From an uncultured Candidatus Melainabacteria bacterium (GTDB lineage: Bacteria > Cyanobacteriota > Vampirovibrionia > Gastranaerophilales > Gastranaerophilaceae), in contig CAKUZL010000001.1 of assembly GCA_934718085.1 (NCBI GenBank), forward strand, positions 62,001 through 126,000: a stretch of DNA of 64,000 nucleotides, written 5' to 3'. Shown here in pieces: positions 50,481-59,977 of this stretch (the first letter of the stretch is position 1; every line of letters starts with the position of its first letter). Both the position numbers and the translations under genes were made by a program. The notes beneath the pieces are model-generated. The model saw only the letters and a list, made by a program, of their open reading frames with translations, was not told the origin of the DNA and searched no databases.

Positions 50481-52892
50481 ATGAAAAAGATATTGACACT
50501 GTTGTTGTGCGTGCAGATTTTTCTCGGCTTTACGCTGCCTGCATCCGCAATACAGGAAGTGACAGGGACGCAAAAAGCCGCCGCGGCAAAAAAAGTTAAT
50601 CCGAATGCTCCGAAAGTAAATATATCGTTCGTTTTTGACGGTCCGTCAAACGCGAATTCTTACTTTTTGGAAAAATTCAAAAAATCGGTAACGGCTTCGA
50701 TGGAAGACGATTACGTGGCGGTTTATCCCGCAAATATGGTTTATACCGCCGATTGGACGGAGGCGGGCGCGAAAAAAACGTGTGACGCGGCGCTTCGTTC
50801 GAAAGCCGATATCGTCGTTGCTTTGGGGTATTTGAGCTCAAAGTATATGACCGGCGTAAAAAACAAGAAAAAATTCGTCGTAACAATAGACCAGTACGGG
50901 CTTCGCGACTTCGGACAAGGGTTTTTCTCTCCCGTTTCGCAGCTTGCGCAAAAGGTTGAGCAGTTCAAGAGAATTGCGGGTTTCAACAAGGTCGCGATTC
51001 TTATCAACGAAGGTTATTACAAGACCAGAAACGATTGGAACGGATTTCTTTCGAAAAAATTTGAGGGAAAGGACATCAATTTCGTGATGATTCCCGTGAA
51101 CGGCAGTGTAGATGCTGCGATTGCAAAAATCCCCGCCGATGTTGATGCGGCGTTCGTTTTGCCTCAATTTACGCTTGATCTGAAGCAACTCGAAGACCTG
51201 TTTACAAAGCTTTCCGACAAAAACATCAAAACGTTCTCGCCTCTCGGTGAAAGTGACGTAAAGCTCGGATGTATGCTGGGTTCGGGGGCTCTTGATATGG
51301 ACAGGAAAATTGCCGAAGCGGCATCGTTCAATATTCGCGGGGTTCTCGAGGGCAAGAAAAAAGATTTCGAAAAACTTCACTTTTACGAAGACGACATCCT
51401 CTGGGTGAATACCGATACCGCCGAAAAGGTCGGTTTTGTGCCTCATATCAGACTTTTGACCAACGCAAAAGTTGTTTCGTCGAAAAAAGTTCCTCAGTAC
51501 GACCTTGAAACGGTTTTCAACAAACTCGGAACTCAAAACAAAGACATCGAACAACAGGATTACCTCATTAAAGCGGCAAGAAGTGCTGTTGTTTCGGCTT
51601 ATTTGAAGTATTTGCCGACGTTTTCGGTAACGCTCGGATACCAACAGTACGATCACGACTGGGCGGAGTCCGCGGCGTTGATTTATCCCGAAAAAACGGG
51701 TGTTTTCAGAATGGGAATCGACCAGGTGATTTATTCGCCCGCGCTCGTTACGAATATTCTTTTGAAGCACCGCAAAAAAGATTTTCAATATGCCGAAAGG
51801 CTTCTTACCGAACAAAATACGGGTATTAACGCGGCTTTGTTGTACATTGACACGCTTATGCTCGAAAATTCGATAAAAATTCAGGAAGAGTACGTTCAAG
51901 AATCGCGCGAAAATCTTGCGATAGCAAGGGTTCGCGAAAAAATGGGATTTTGCGGTCGCGAAGAGGCGATGCGTTGGGCAAGTCAGCTGAAAATCAACGA
52001 ACAAAACCTTATCCACCTGAATTCAGAATACAAAAACATTAAAATCATGATAAACAAGCTTCTCGCGGAGCCTCAAAACCAAGATTTTACGCTTGCCGCG
52101 TTGAAAGCCAACGATCCCGCGTTTTACACCAAGGATTTGTACATTCTCGATTACGTAAGAACTCCTCAGGCGCTCGAAAAATTCACGCAAATGCTTGTAG
52201 AGGAAGCTTACGAGGTTTCTCCCGAGCTTGCAAAGCTCAAAGCTGCGATGAGAATGAAAAATATCGAACGCGGTATGTATATTCAAAAATTCTTCCTGCC
52301 CGACGCGAAGCTGACGTTGCAGTATCAGTCGTTGATGAACAGAAAATACGGTAAAGATACGCTGGACTTGAACATCCCGATGTTGGGCGCAATAAGCACG
52401 GGGATGCCGCGTTCCGACGCAACCAACGGGTATTTGGGAATTTTCGCTCAGTGGAAGCCCATCGAGGGCGGTACGAAATTTGCCGAAATTTCCCGTATCA
52501 ACAACGAGAAAAAGCAGCTTATCGCTATGAACGAGGGCGCAAAACTTAATATCGAAAGCCGTGTAAGAACGGTCGTAAATGAAGCTTTGACCTGCTATTT
52601 CAGTATCGAAAAGGAATACAAGGCAATGTACGCGGCAAAAGAAAATTATCTCGAAGTAAAAGACGCTTATCTTAAGGGAAAAGCTCCCGTCGCGCAACTT
52701 ACCGACGCTCAAAACGTTTATTTGTCGTCAAAATTGAAAGCGGCAAACGCTCAGTACGAATTTTTCAAAAAGCTCGTTTGGGTGCAACGTTCAATTTGCT
52801 CGGTCAACTGGGCGAAGGCTACTCCGCGGGCGAAAGCGTGGGTTGATAAAATCAAGTCCGATTTGGAACGGATGGATGATATCACGTTATAG
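50481..52892 (+). CDS. Fusion of a substrate-binding-like domain to a TolC outer-membrane protein (803 aa)
   Basis: The ATG has GGAGGA upstream and a Sec signal (MKKILTLLLCVQIFLGFTLP, then ASA). Residues about 45-320 resemble the ABC_sub_bind (periplasmic-binding) fold: VNISFVFDG, ADIVVALGYLSSKYMTGV, AGFNKVAILINEGY and DAAFVLPQFTLD. Residues about 355-800 are a TolC/OEP-type coiled-coil repeat (YLKYLPTFSVTLGYQQYD, and FLPDAKLTLQYQSLMNRKYG in the second half). It should be an outer-membrane channel with a built-in binding or docking domain. No membrane-fusion or pump gene is adjacent. Strong terminator follows. Confidence 0.8.
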   Translation: MKKILTLLLCVQIFLGFTLPASAIQEVTGTQKAAAAKKVNPNAPKVNISFVFDGPSNANSYFLEKFKKSVTASMEDDYVAVYPANMVYTADWTEAGAKKTCDAALRSKADIVVALGYLSSKYMTGVKNKKKFVVTIDQYGLRDFGQGFFSPVSQLAQKVEQFKRIAGFNKVAILINEGYYKTRNDWNGFLSKKFEGKDINFVMIPVNGSVDAAIAKIPADVDAAFVLPQFTLDLKQLEDLFTKLSDKNIKTFSPLGESDVKLGCMLGSGALDMDRKIAEAASFNIRGVLEGKKKDFEKLHFYEDDILWVNTDTAEKVGFVPHIRLLTNAKVVSSKKVPQYDLETVFNKLGTQNKDIEQQDYLIKAARSAVVSAYLKYLPTFSVTLGYQQYDHDWAESAALIYPEKTGVFRMGIDQVIYSPALVTNILLKHRKKDFQYAERLLTEQNTGINAALLYIDTLMLENSIKIQEEYVQESRENLAIARVREKMGFCGREEAMRWASQLKINEQNLIHLNSEYKNIKIMINKLLAEPQNQDFTLAALKANDPAFYTKDLYILDYVRTPQALEKFTQMLVEEAYEVSPELAKLKAAMRMKNIERGMYIQKFFLPDAKLTLQYQSLMNRKYGKDTLDLNIPMLGAISTGMPRSDATNGYLGIFAQWKPIEGGTKFAEISRINNEKKQLIAMNEGAKLNIESRVRTVVNEALTCYFSIEKEYKAMYAAKENYLEVKDAYLKGKAPVAQLTDAQNVYLSSKLKAANAQYEFFKKLVWVQRSICSVNWAKATPRAKAWVDKIKSDLERMDDITL

Positions 52893-52916
52893 TTTTTTTA
52901 TGATACACACACAATG

Positions 52917-52940
52917 CGGCGGTTTCCGCCGTTTTTTTTT
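52917..52940 (+). terminator. Terminator of the TolC fusion gene
   Basis: CGGCGG (52917-52922) pairs with CCGCCG (52926-52931), followed by nine T's. Confidence 0.9.
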
Positions 52941-53182
52941 GCATGTTTTGCGGGGCGGTTATCGGGCGGTCGGATAAAATATTTTTATGCAATCGGGTGT
53001 GTGCTTGCGGTTTTCGGCGCGCCGGAGCAGAATGTTCGACTCCCGGCGGATTTGCTTTGTTCGGCGACGGTTGTTTTCGTTTGCTTCGGGTCGGTTTCTG
53101 ATGTGTCTTGCCCGAGTCGCGCGGTGTGTCCCGTTTGCCGCGGGAGCGCGCGGCTTTGAACCGAGTTTTCCCATCGAAAAAA
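52941..53182. other. G/C-richer spacer before the calpain-like gene
   Basis: The sequence is richer in G/C than typical intergenic DNA here. It is open in several frames without ribosome sites. I see no gene. Confidence 0.4.
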
Positions 53183-53252
53183 ATTGTAAATATTTGTTAC
53201 GATTTTTGCCGTTTTAAGCAATTTTGAAAAACTTCTTTTTTTCATGAAAAAG
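53183..53252 (+). promoter_or_regulatory. Three-part promoter of the calpain-like gene
   Basis: TTGTAAA/TTGTTAC at 53184 and 53194 (minus strand half-sites 10 nt apart) is followed by GCAATTTT at 53218, 34 nt on. TTTTTTCATGAAAAAG starts exactly 19 nt later at 53237. The promoter position also argues against the GTG at 53252 as translation start. Confidence 0.55.
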
Positions 53253-53287
53253 TGAATAAGGGAATGTGTGTGTCAGGAAAGGTAAAA

Positions 53288-55264
53288 ATGGAAATAGGTC
53301 ATTTAATTAACCTCGGTAAGGTAAGCGTTAACAATGTTGTTTCAGCCCCCGTAAAAAAAGCTGTTACATCGGTTCCGATTGCGGCGGCGGGACTTGCAAG
53401 CGGCGCGGCGGCACTTGCAAATATAAATAAGGCTTTTATTTCGAGCAGAAAAGAAGACTCCGTCGAGTTATATGAGTCGAGAAAACTGATAAAATGTCTT
53501 TATCCCAATGTTTCGGACGAAACTTTTGCGTGGTTTGTGACTAAATTTGTCGACCGGAAAAGTGATAAGCCTTTGTCCTCTCAAATATGGAATGATTCCT
53601 CTGTTTTCTCTCTTTTTAACCGTAAGACTCCCGAGGAACAAAATCAATGCATAAATTCCGAGTTTGTCAATACAATGGTTGAGTTGCCTTGTTTGCCCAA
53701 ACTTTCAAAATTCTTTTTTTCCGCGGGAACAAACTCCGCGTTATTGGATTTGTTTGACGGTTCGTTAAGAATGCCGTTGATGAAAAATTATATTCAAAAA
53801 TTTTGTGAAGAAAAAGATTTAAAAGATGACTATTTTCTTTTGGGCAATAATTTAATAAACCTCGCGGAGTATTGCAAGATTGACAAAAACGGCTGTTTTG
53901 ACGATATTTTGATGCAACGGAATATTTTCGATGTTTCGGAATTGATAAAAATCCTGTCGAAATACATTCCTAAATGCGACGATAAGCAACAACAAGAACT
54001 GAAAAAGTTGCTGTCGGAATTGCTCGAAATTAAAACGGTTGAAGGGAAATTGCTTTTCCGTTCGGTGAAGGTCGGTGAAGTAGAAAATACCTCGATGGAC
54101 GGTATTGAAAATTTTATCGATGCAAAGCTTAATGACCCCGATAAATTCAATTTGTTAATGAATTTGGCGGAGTTGACAAAAACAGGGAAAATCCCTTCTT
54201 ACGTTCTCGGTAATTCGGCCGGGAATGCTACCGTTTCTCCCGATTTTATTGCTCAAACGAATAAGTTGAAAAACGGAGTTTCGGGAAGTATTCCTTTTTC
54301 CGACAAAAAAAGTGCGCTTGAAAATTCAAAAGTAGGCGATACCGTAAAAATCGAAGATGAAATATTTTACAGAAATAAAAACGGGCTGCAAAAAATCGAC
54401 TTGGCTCCCGATGTCTTTGAAGAATTATTCCCGGGCATCGAATCGATAGCTTTTTCTCAAGGTAATCTCCCTGATTGTTACCTTGTTTCCGCGATTTTTG
54501 ACTTTATGAAAAACGACAAAGGCAGAGAAATCGTATATAAAATGTTTAAATCCGAAGGAAATGACGTGGTCGTCACAATTCCCGACGCAAAAGATTTCCC
54601 GATAAGATTTCCGAACGGAGCTTTGCCGGACAATGAAAACCGCTTGATGCTTGCCGCAAAAGGCGCGCAAATGCTTGAATATGCTTTCCTTAAATCAAGA
54701 CTGTTGAAATTCGGAATTAGTGACGATATTGCCGCATATCCGGGGTGTTGGTTGTCAACGGTTTATGCTTCATTTCTCGGTACAGAAAATGTGAAAAACT
54801 TTATACTTCCCGAAAAGATTCCTATAACCGTAGACGTGGAAAAAGAGTGGTTGCCCGTCATATTCGAACGAACTGAACTAATTAGAATTTTGAAAGAATC
54901 CGATAAAGAGGAGGACAAAATCCTTTTTAAAGAGCATGCAGCTGCTCTAATGAGGGAACTTATGATGTTGGAAAGCCATGCTGTCTCAACTGTCGTTAAA
55001 GAAAACGAATTGTTTGAAAAAGCGGTTGAGTTTTTTGATCCCGAAAAGTTTTTGATATCGACAGGTACCCGAATCGGCGAAAAGGATTTTTCCGAAGACA
55101 AATGGATTTGTACCAAGCATGCGTACAATATACATCGAGTCGATAAGGATGCAAAAACAATCGACGTGATTAATCCGTATAATACTTCTCAATACGTGAC
55201 TTTGACGGCGGAAGAATTTAATAAATATTTCAATTCTCTGTATGTCGGTCGCTTGCCGGATTAA
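53288..55264 (+). CDS. Calpain-like cysteine protease (658 aa)
   Basis: The ATG at 53288 follows AGGAAAGG. An N-terminal region with a hydrophobic alanine-rich stretch (about 27-47) and a helical domain of about 330 residues precede a C2-type (calpain) core. Cys397 lies in FSQGNLPDCYLVSAIFDFM (oxyanion glutamine 391), His611 in CTKHAYNIHRVD and Asn629 in DVINPYNTSQY. The order and contexts match the calpain triad. No EF-hands or C2L domain. The gene is more A/T-rich than its neighbours. Probably an intracellular or membrane-linked regulatory protease, single gene with the accessory promoter. Confidence 0.82.
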   Translation: MEIGHLINLGKVSVNNVVSAPVKKAVTSVPIAAAGLASGAAALANINKAFISSRKEDSVELYESRKLIKCLYPNVSDETFAWFVTKFVDRKSDKPLSSQIWNDSSVFSLFNRKTPEEQNQCINSEFVNTMVELPCLPKLSKFFFSAGTNSALLDLFDGSLRMPLMKNYIQKFCEEKDLKDDYFLLGNNLINLAEYCKIDKNGCFDDILMQRNIFDVSELIKILSKYIPKCDDKQQQELKKLLSELLEIKTVEGKLLFRSVKVGEVENTSMDGIENFIDAKLNDPDKFNLLMNLAELTKTGKIPSYVLGNSAGNATVSPDFIAQTNKLKNGVSGSIPFSDKKSALENSKVGDTVKIEDEIFYRNKNGLQKIDLAPDVFEELFPGIESIAFSQGNLPDCYLVSAIFDFMKNDKGREIVYKMFKSEGNDVVVTIPDAKDFPIRFPNGALPDNENRLMLAAKGAQMLEYAFLKSRLLKFGISDDIAAYPGCWLSTVYASFLGTENVKNFILPEKIPITVDVEKEWLPVIFERTELIRILKESDKEEDKILFKEHAAALMRELMMLESHAVSTVVKENELFEKAVEFFDPEKFLISTGTRIGEKDFSEDKWICTKHAYNIHRVDKDAKTIDVINPYNTSQYVTLTAEEFNKYFNSLYVGRLPD

Positions 55265-55422
55265 AATATCTTGCCTGCGTTGATACCGGTTTGTAAACAA
55301 ACAGTTTTGTATTTATGCAATATTCCGTAAAGTACGACAAAAAAGTCGGTTGTCCGAACCTGCAAAGATTTTCCTCCACGGATTCTGTCCGTTAATGTTC
55401 GGGGTTTCGTCGAATTCGGGAA

Positions 55423-56817
55423 TTATTGTCTCAGTTCCGCGATTTTGTTGCCGGTTTTTGCGAGATATTCGTCGAGGTTGTTTTGCGCCGCCAAAATATA
55501 TGCTTTTTGCAGAAGATTTGCCGCTTTTGCTTTATTACCCGCGCTTTCCATAATCTCCGCCGCCGCAATGTAGTTTTTTACGACGTTTTCGCTGTCATCC
55601 GCTTGTTTGTACGAGTACGTCGAAAGTTTCAAATATTGCAAAGCTTCTTTTTTGTTGTCAAACGTCGAATTCAACAGAGCGGTTTTTTTATATGAATACC
55701 CTTTTACTTTTTCGTTTTCGCTTGCGTCCGCCGTTTCGTTCGCAAGTTCCGCATAATCAAGCGCCGTTTCCTTTTCGAACTCCGAGGCGTATATCCCCGC
55801 GATATTGTGCAAAGCCTTTACCTGAACGGGCATGTTTCCGCTTTCGCCAGCAAACGCGACCGCCGAAAAGTAAAATTCCGCCGCGCAGTCGTCCATGCCC
55901 GCATTGTCGTAGATTTTACCGCTTTTCAGGCAGGATTTTGCAATCGTGTTGCCGTTTTCCGAAAGTTCCGCCGCAGTGACGTATCCTTTCAAAGCGCGTC
56001 CGTAAAGTCCGTTTTTGCCGTACAAATTTCCGGTTTCGTAATAAATCGTCGACTGAGCTTCTTTGTCTCCGTCCTTTACCGCACTTTCAAGCGCAGTCTT
56101 TAAGGCTTTTAATGCCTCTTTCGGCGAAGAGTTTCGAACTTCGAGTTTTGCGGTTTTTACAAGCTCCGCGGTTTGCGATTTTACGGGTTCGGACAAAGTT
56201 TCCTTTTCTTCGGGTTCTGTTTTTTCGATTTTTTCGCCGCTGACAGGGTTTACAACGTTTTCGAAATTCAGTTTCAGATTGTCGTTTATTGCTTCTTTGT
56301 CGGATTTGTAGTCGATGTTTTGCAAAAATAAAGCGTCTACCCAATTTTCGACAACTTGAGATGGCTTGTTCAATGCGTCCGTGATGTACGCGTCCAAAAC
56401 CCGCGACGCGTTTTTTAAATTCGTGTTAATGATTTTTCTGTCGGGGCTTGTTTTTTCCGCCTGAATGTCAATCAAAGACAAATATCCGTTGACTTCGGTA
56501 AGTACGTTTTCGGGTGCACCGACAGCATTTGCGGTGTTTTTGAAGTCGGTTACGATTTGCGAAATGTTTATGCTTTGCCGATTTTGAGACATCGACATGC
56601 CTGCGGGCTGTTCTGCGGCAACTTTTCGGGTGTTTGCCCGATAATTCGACAGGCTGAATCCGTCGCCCGACGTCGGTCTCGATTGCGTGGCAGGCTGCTC
56701 TCCTTCGTGCCGCTCGAACCCCGACGACGATTTTTCGTCATCTTCTTTTCGTTTGACCGGCTTGGAAATTACTCCCGTATACGGCGATATATAAGAAGGA
56801 TAAACCGTATTGTACAT
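55423..56817 (-). CDS. TPR-repeat protein (464 aa)
   Basis: A disordered N terminus (about 1-85, rich in Ser/Gln/Arg) is followed by a helical region and an acidic linker (EKIEKTEPEEKETLSEPVK). From about residue 235 to 460 there are five or six TPR-like helix pairs: YYETGNLYGKNGLYGRALKG, KSGKIYDNAGMDDCAAEFYF, HNIAGIYASEFEKETALDYA, AAEIMESAGNKAKAANLLQK. No signal peptide. Likely a scaffold. A conventional promoter (TTGAAT-17-GATAAT) precedes it. Confidence 0.82.
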   Translation of the reverse strand: MYNTVYPSYISPYTGVISKPVKRKEDDEKSSSGFERHEGEQPATQSRPTSGDGFSLSNYRANTRKVAAEQPAGMSMSQNRQSINISQIVTDFKNTANAVGAPENVLTEVNGYLSLIDIQAEKTSPDRKIINTNLKNASRVLDAYITDALNKPSQVVENWVDALFLQNIDYKSDKEAINDNLKLNFENVVNPVSGEKIEKTEPEEKETLSEPVKSQTAELVKTAKLEVRNSSPKEALKALKTALESAVKDGDKEAQSTIYYETGNLYGKNGLYGRALKGYVTAAELSENGNTIAKSCLKSGKIYDNAGMDDCAAEFYFSAVAFAGESGNMPVQVKALHNIAGIYASEFEKETALDYAELANETADASENEKVKGYSYKKTALLNSTFDNKKEALQYLKLSTYSYKQADDSENVVKNYIAAAEIMESAGNKAKAANLLQKAYILAAQNNLDEYLAKTGNKIAELRQ

Positions 56818-56853
56818 CTTTCCTCTTCTGCAATATCCCTTGTCGACACTTCG

Positions 56854-56882
56854 ATTATCTCTTTAATTTGCTTCGTATTCAA
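56854..56882 (-). promoter_or_regulatory. Sigma-70-like promoter of the TPR gene
   Basis: On the minus strand TTGAAT and GATAAT are separated by 17 nt, about 37 nt before the ATG. Confidence 0.5.
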
Positions 56883-56962
56883 GGGTAAATGTCTTAAATT
56901 ACTGTATTTAATGTATTAATTTTTTTCCCGCAAAAGTCATGTATCCGGGCGGTTTTTCCTGC

Positions 56963-57028
56963 TTAACAATACTTCATAAAAGAATAAAAAAAGGCAATTT
57001 TTGCAAAGATATATACTTTATATTTACA
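56963..57028 (+). promoter_or_regulatory. Accessory-type promoter of the 57071 gene
   Basis: GCAATTTTT at 56994 is followed by TTTATA at 57017, 23 nt from the G, as at position 182-205. A weak TTAACAA/TTCATAA pair 10 nt apart lies at 56963. Confidence 0.5.
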
Positions 57029-57070
57029 GATGAGATATAAGAGAATGTCTGAAAGCGAGGTTTTAAGAAA

Positions 57071-57601
57071 ATGAGCTTACGTGCCGGTGCACAGTTTAAT
57101 TCCGAAAATTCGGGCGGTTTTTCGCAGAAACAACATACGTCGCAGGAAGAGGTAATCGACGAGCAAAAGTTGCTGCGCGAACGGAACGTTTTCGGATCGA
57201 TGTCCGTTACTCACGAAAAGCCGGATTTGAAGTCGGCGCCGATAAATTTTATGAGTACGGGGCAGGCTGCGTCCGCGGACGGGGCGGGGTCGAAGTTTGA
57301 CACGGGTTCGTCGGTAAAGATGTCCGCCGAAAAAATCGTGAACCCGAAAACGACGACGGAAAAGCCTCAAAAATCGTTTAACCCTTATTCAAACGAGAAT
57401 ATCGCGAATAAAATCAAGTCGGGGGCTATGCCTGTTGCGTTCGGGGTAAACGCGATTTCGGCAAACAAAATCAATACCGGCACAAAAATGCGGGCGGATT
57501 TTTCGGGAAACTACGCACGAAGCGCAAACCCGTTCAACCCGCAAAACGAGCTTGTCGAAACCAGACGCAACAAATTTAAGTTGATTGATATGGACGCTTA
57601 A
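57071..57601 (+). CDS. Unknown polar, probably disordered protein (176 aa)
   Basis: Rich in Ser, Lys, Asn and Gly with few hydrophobic clusters (FMSTGQAASADGAGSKFDTG; NPYSNENIANKIKSG). No signal peptide, membrane segment or known domain. It might be a flexible partner or substrate of the nearby proteases or ATPases, which share its promoter type. That is inference only. GAGG lies about 11 nt before the ATG. Confidence 0.65.
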   Translation: MSLRAGAQFNSENSGGFSQKQHTSQEEVIDEQKLLRERNVFGSMSVTHEKPDLKSAPINFMSTGQAASADGAGSKFDTGSSVKMSAEKIVNPKTTTEKPQKSFNPYSNENIANKIKSGAMPVAFGVNAISANKINTGTKMRADFSGNYARSANPFNPQNELVETRRNKFKLIDMDA

Positions 57602-57655
57602 CCGTAAAACGCGCTTGCCCGTTCGGTAACGGTTTCCTTAAAGAGCGAGGAGTTT

Positions 57656-58615
57656 TTATCGGTCTTTGTATTTTTCCAAAATCTTTTCGAGTTTTTCCGC
57701 AAGTTTGATTCTCGAACTTTCGGGTGATACCAGCGTGAAATCCGTTCCGAACGACAACAGGCGTTGGAAAAAATAAAATTCGTCCGTAACGTCGACTTTG
57801 ACTTTTATCATTTCGTCCGATTCTTCCAAAATCGTTTCGTTCGAGTCCGGTCTGAACGAGTATGTCGAAGTTCCCGTCAACAAATAAACGGCTGTATATG
57901 AATTTTGCGGAATTTGCGTGTCGTTGTCTTTTATCGAGTTGATTTTGACGATTTTGTCCGCATTAAACGACGCGAAACATTGTTTTTCGAAATACCATCC
58001 CAAAAGGTACAAGCGGTTGCTTCTGCAATAAACTTCCTTTACCAAAACGTTTTTCTGTGTGCGTCTGCTTGCCGAGTTTTGATAGTCGAAAAATACTTCC
58101 TTGCCCGTCAAATCGTTGTTTCTGAAAACGGACATAATATCGGGATTTACCTTTGCAAAAGGTCTCGAAATATAGTTGAACATACCTTCGACCGAATCGT
58201 CCTTTGCGCAAATCGCGTAAAGCTTGTCGTAAAGCTCATTCAAATCGACGACCGTTTTCCAGTCGTTTTCCGCAAGAAAATAATCGCGTACGTCAACCAG
58301 AAATTTGATGTTCTCATCGCTGAAAGTTACCGAAAACGGATGTCTTTCCAAAACGTATTTGTAATCGTTGTTTATCGTCGGTCTTTCAATTTTGCAACCC
58401 GCTTTTCTCAGAGCATTTACGGTCAATGTTACCGTATCGGGCGAAATTGCTCTGTCGGTGTAATAATTTTTCTTCAGCTCCTCGATAATCTCCTGCCTCG
58501 ACAACGGAGAGTGCGCAAGCAACAGCAATATATAAACCGCGCGATATGTCGTCAAACTGACGTTATACCGCGCGTATTTTCTCGGATAAATGTTTTTTGC
58601 CGTAAGCATCCGCAA
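57656..58615 (-). CDS. WYL-domain transcription regulator
   Basis: 319 aa. An N-terminal winged-helix (RAVYILLLLAHSPLSRQEII and DTVTLTVNALRKAGCKIERP) is followed by a WYL domain (VFFDYQNSASRRTQKNVLVKE, then RLYLLGWYFEKQCFASFNADKI) and a C-terminal WCX-like segment. WYL domains bind nucleic acid or small ligands and often control stress or defence genes. It lies inside the calpain/AAA cluster, but its own target is unknown. ATG 58615 or 58609 could be the start. Confidence 0.88.
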   Translation of the reverse strand: MRMLTAKNIYPRKYARYNVSLTTYRAVYILLLLAHSPLSRQEIIEELKKNYYTDRAISPDTVTLTVNALRKAGCKIERPTINNDYKYVLERHPFSVTFSDENIKFLVDVRDYFLAENDWKTVVDLNELYDKLYAICAKDDSVEGMFNYISRPFAKVNPDIMSVFRNNDLTGKEVFFDYQNSASRRTQKNVLVKEVYCRSNRLYLLGWYFEKQCFASFNADKIVKINSIKDNDTQIPQNSYTAVYLLTGTSTYSFRPDSNETILEESDEMIKVKVDVTDEFYFFQRLLSFGTDFTLVSPESSRIKLAEKLEKILEKYKDR

Positions 58616-58669
58616 TACCGCCCTTCCGTGGCTATTATATCACAACAGGGATTTTTGTGTCACTATTTA

Positions 58670-59812
58670 TTACGGTTGATGACCGTAGTTTTGCGCAAAA
58701 CGTTTTTGAGCTTCGACCTGTGCGCACAAGTTTTGATAATACTGTTGCTCCAGTTTGTGGTATTGTTCAAGTTCTTGTCTATTTTTTCCTTGATTCATTT
58801 CATCAATTGCGTCGTTTAAAAATTTATTTATGTTGTCTCTTGTACAAACGAAGCCTTCCGCGTCCGCTTCATTCTTCAATTTCAGGCAAATGTTGTCGAC
58901 ATCTCTGTATGAAAGTTGTTCGGTTTCCAGTTTTTTCGCTAATTTTTCTATTTCCTGTTTCGTCGGGCGAAGAGCTTCTTTCATTTTTGAGAATGTCGTT
59001 GTCAGAGCTTCGGTGAACATTTTTGCATCGGGCAGTCCGAACCAAAACGCTTTCCCGCCGAATCTGCTGATTATGGCACTGTCAATTGCTCCGATTTCGT
59101 TTGTAGCCGCCATTACCTGGACATTTTGTAAGCCTCCCAAGTCTACAAGAAATTGTTTCATGTAGTTTACGATTTGTTGATTTTCCTGTCCGCAGTTTGT
59201 GGATTGATCCGCAACTTTTGCAAAAATCGAGTCCGCTTCATCAATATACAACATGAACTTTTTGTTTGGATTTTCTGCAGCAGTTTGCAGGAATTTGCTG
59301 CAATATGCCTGTAACATATTGAGCGTATCACCTTTGTACTTGCTTTGCATTTGGGATATGTCAAGTTTAAGAAGCATTGCGTCAAGTGATTTAGCTATTG
59401 CTTCAATACAAGTTGATTTACCTGTTCCGGGGGGACCTGCAAGAAGTGCCATATAAAATCTTTTGTCTGCCATGAACTCTTCCCCGAGTTTTGATGAGTT
59501 TTTCCCGCTGAAACCGTTTTGGGCATATTGGAATAATTTTTTTTGATCTCCGTTCCAAGCGAAATCCGCAAAGTATCCTTTATGTGTCAAATCACTGAAC
59601 GGTAATGAGTCTACGTTTACTTTTTTACCTTTCATCAATCCTGCCGCGACGCAGCCTGCCACGCCGAGGGCTGTGAGTCCCAGAATTATTTTGCCGGTGT
59701 TGTCTTTTTTCTCTTCTTTCGGCAACTCGATTTTTATCGGTTGCGAAACCTGTCGAGGCATCACCGGTTGTTGAGTTCTGTTCATTCCTACTGTTGAAAA
59801 GTCGTTACTCAT
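58670..59812 (-). CDS. Membrane-anchored AAA+ ATPase (380 aa)
   Basis: A short Pro/Gln-rich N terminus, one membrane helix (about 41-60, IILGLTALGVAGCVAAGLM), then an AAA module: Walker A GPPGTGKST (126-134), Walker B FMLYIDEADSIF (186-197), sensor-1 AATNEIGAID and the arginine finger SRFGG (Arg249). The C-terminal 90 residues are helical with a Gln-rich end. It probably unfolds or remodels proteins at the membrane. No protease domain is fused. It has a very clear accessory promoter and neighbours a second such ATPase. Confidence 0.88.
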   Translation of the reverse strand: MSNDFSTVGMNRTQQPVMPRQVSQPIKIELPKEEKKDNTGKIILGLTALGVAGCVAAGLMKGKKVNVDSLPFSDLTHKGYFADFAWNGDQKKLFQYAQNGFSGKNSSKLGEEFMADKRFYMALLAGPPGTGKSTCIEAIAKSLDAMLLKLDISQMQSKYKGDTLNMLQAYCSKFLQTAAENPNKKFMLYIDEADSIFAKVADQSTNCGQENQQIVNYMKQFLVDLGGLQNVQVMAATNEIGAIDSAIISRFGGKAFWFGLPDAKMFTEALTTTFSKMKEALRPTKQEIEKLAKKLETEQLSYRDVDNICLKLKNEADAEGFVCTRDNINKFLNDAIDEMNQGKNRQELEQYHKLEQQYYQNLCAQVEAQKRFAQNYGHQP

Positions 59813-59839
59813 TATCCCTTCCCGTATTTGTTGTTACAT

Positions 59840-59904
59840 GTTTAATAAAAACATTTTGCGGGGAAAAATTGCCGATTTTTGTGTGTTTTGTAAAGTTGTG
59901 TAAC
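59840..59904 (-). promoter_or_regulatory. Three-part promoter of the 59812 AAA gene
   Basis: On the minus strand a direct repeat GTTACACA-AC-TTTACAAA (59904-59887) is followed by GCAATTTTT starting at 59872, 32 nt on. TGTTTTTATTAAAC starts at 59853, exactly 19 nt later. Confidence 0.7.
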
Positions 59905-59977
59905 GAAAATATCGCAAACAAAAGTCAAAACCTTCGGTTTGCGCGGTTTTTCGGGGCGGGGTCGGTTTCGGCGGGCT

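Noticed and set aside
50838..52016. A 392-codon frame antisense to the TolC fusion
   Set aside because: Arg/Phe/Asn-rich nonsense-like composition opposite a clear gene.
53252..53287. Upstream GTG start for the calpain-like protein
   Set aside because: It would lie within or at the edge of the promoter box and has a poorer ribosome site than ATG 53288.
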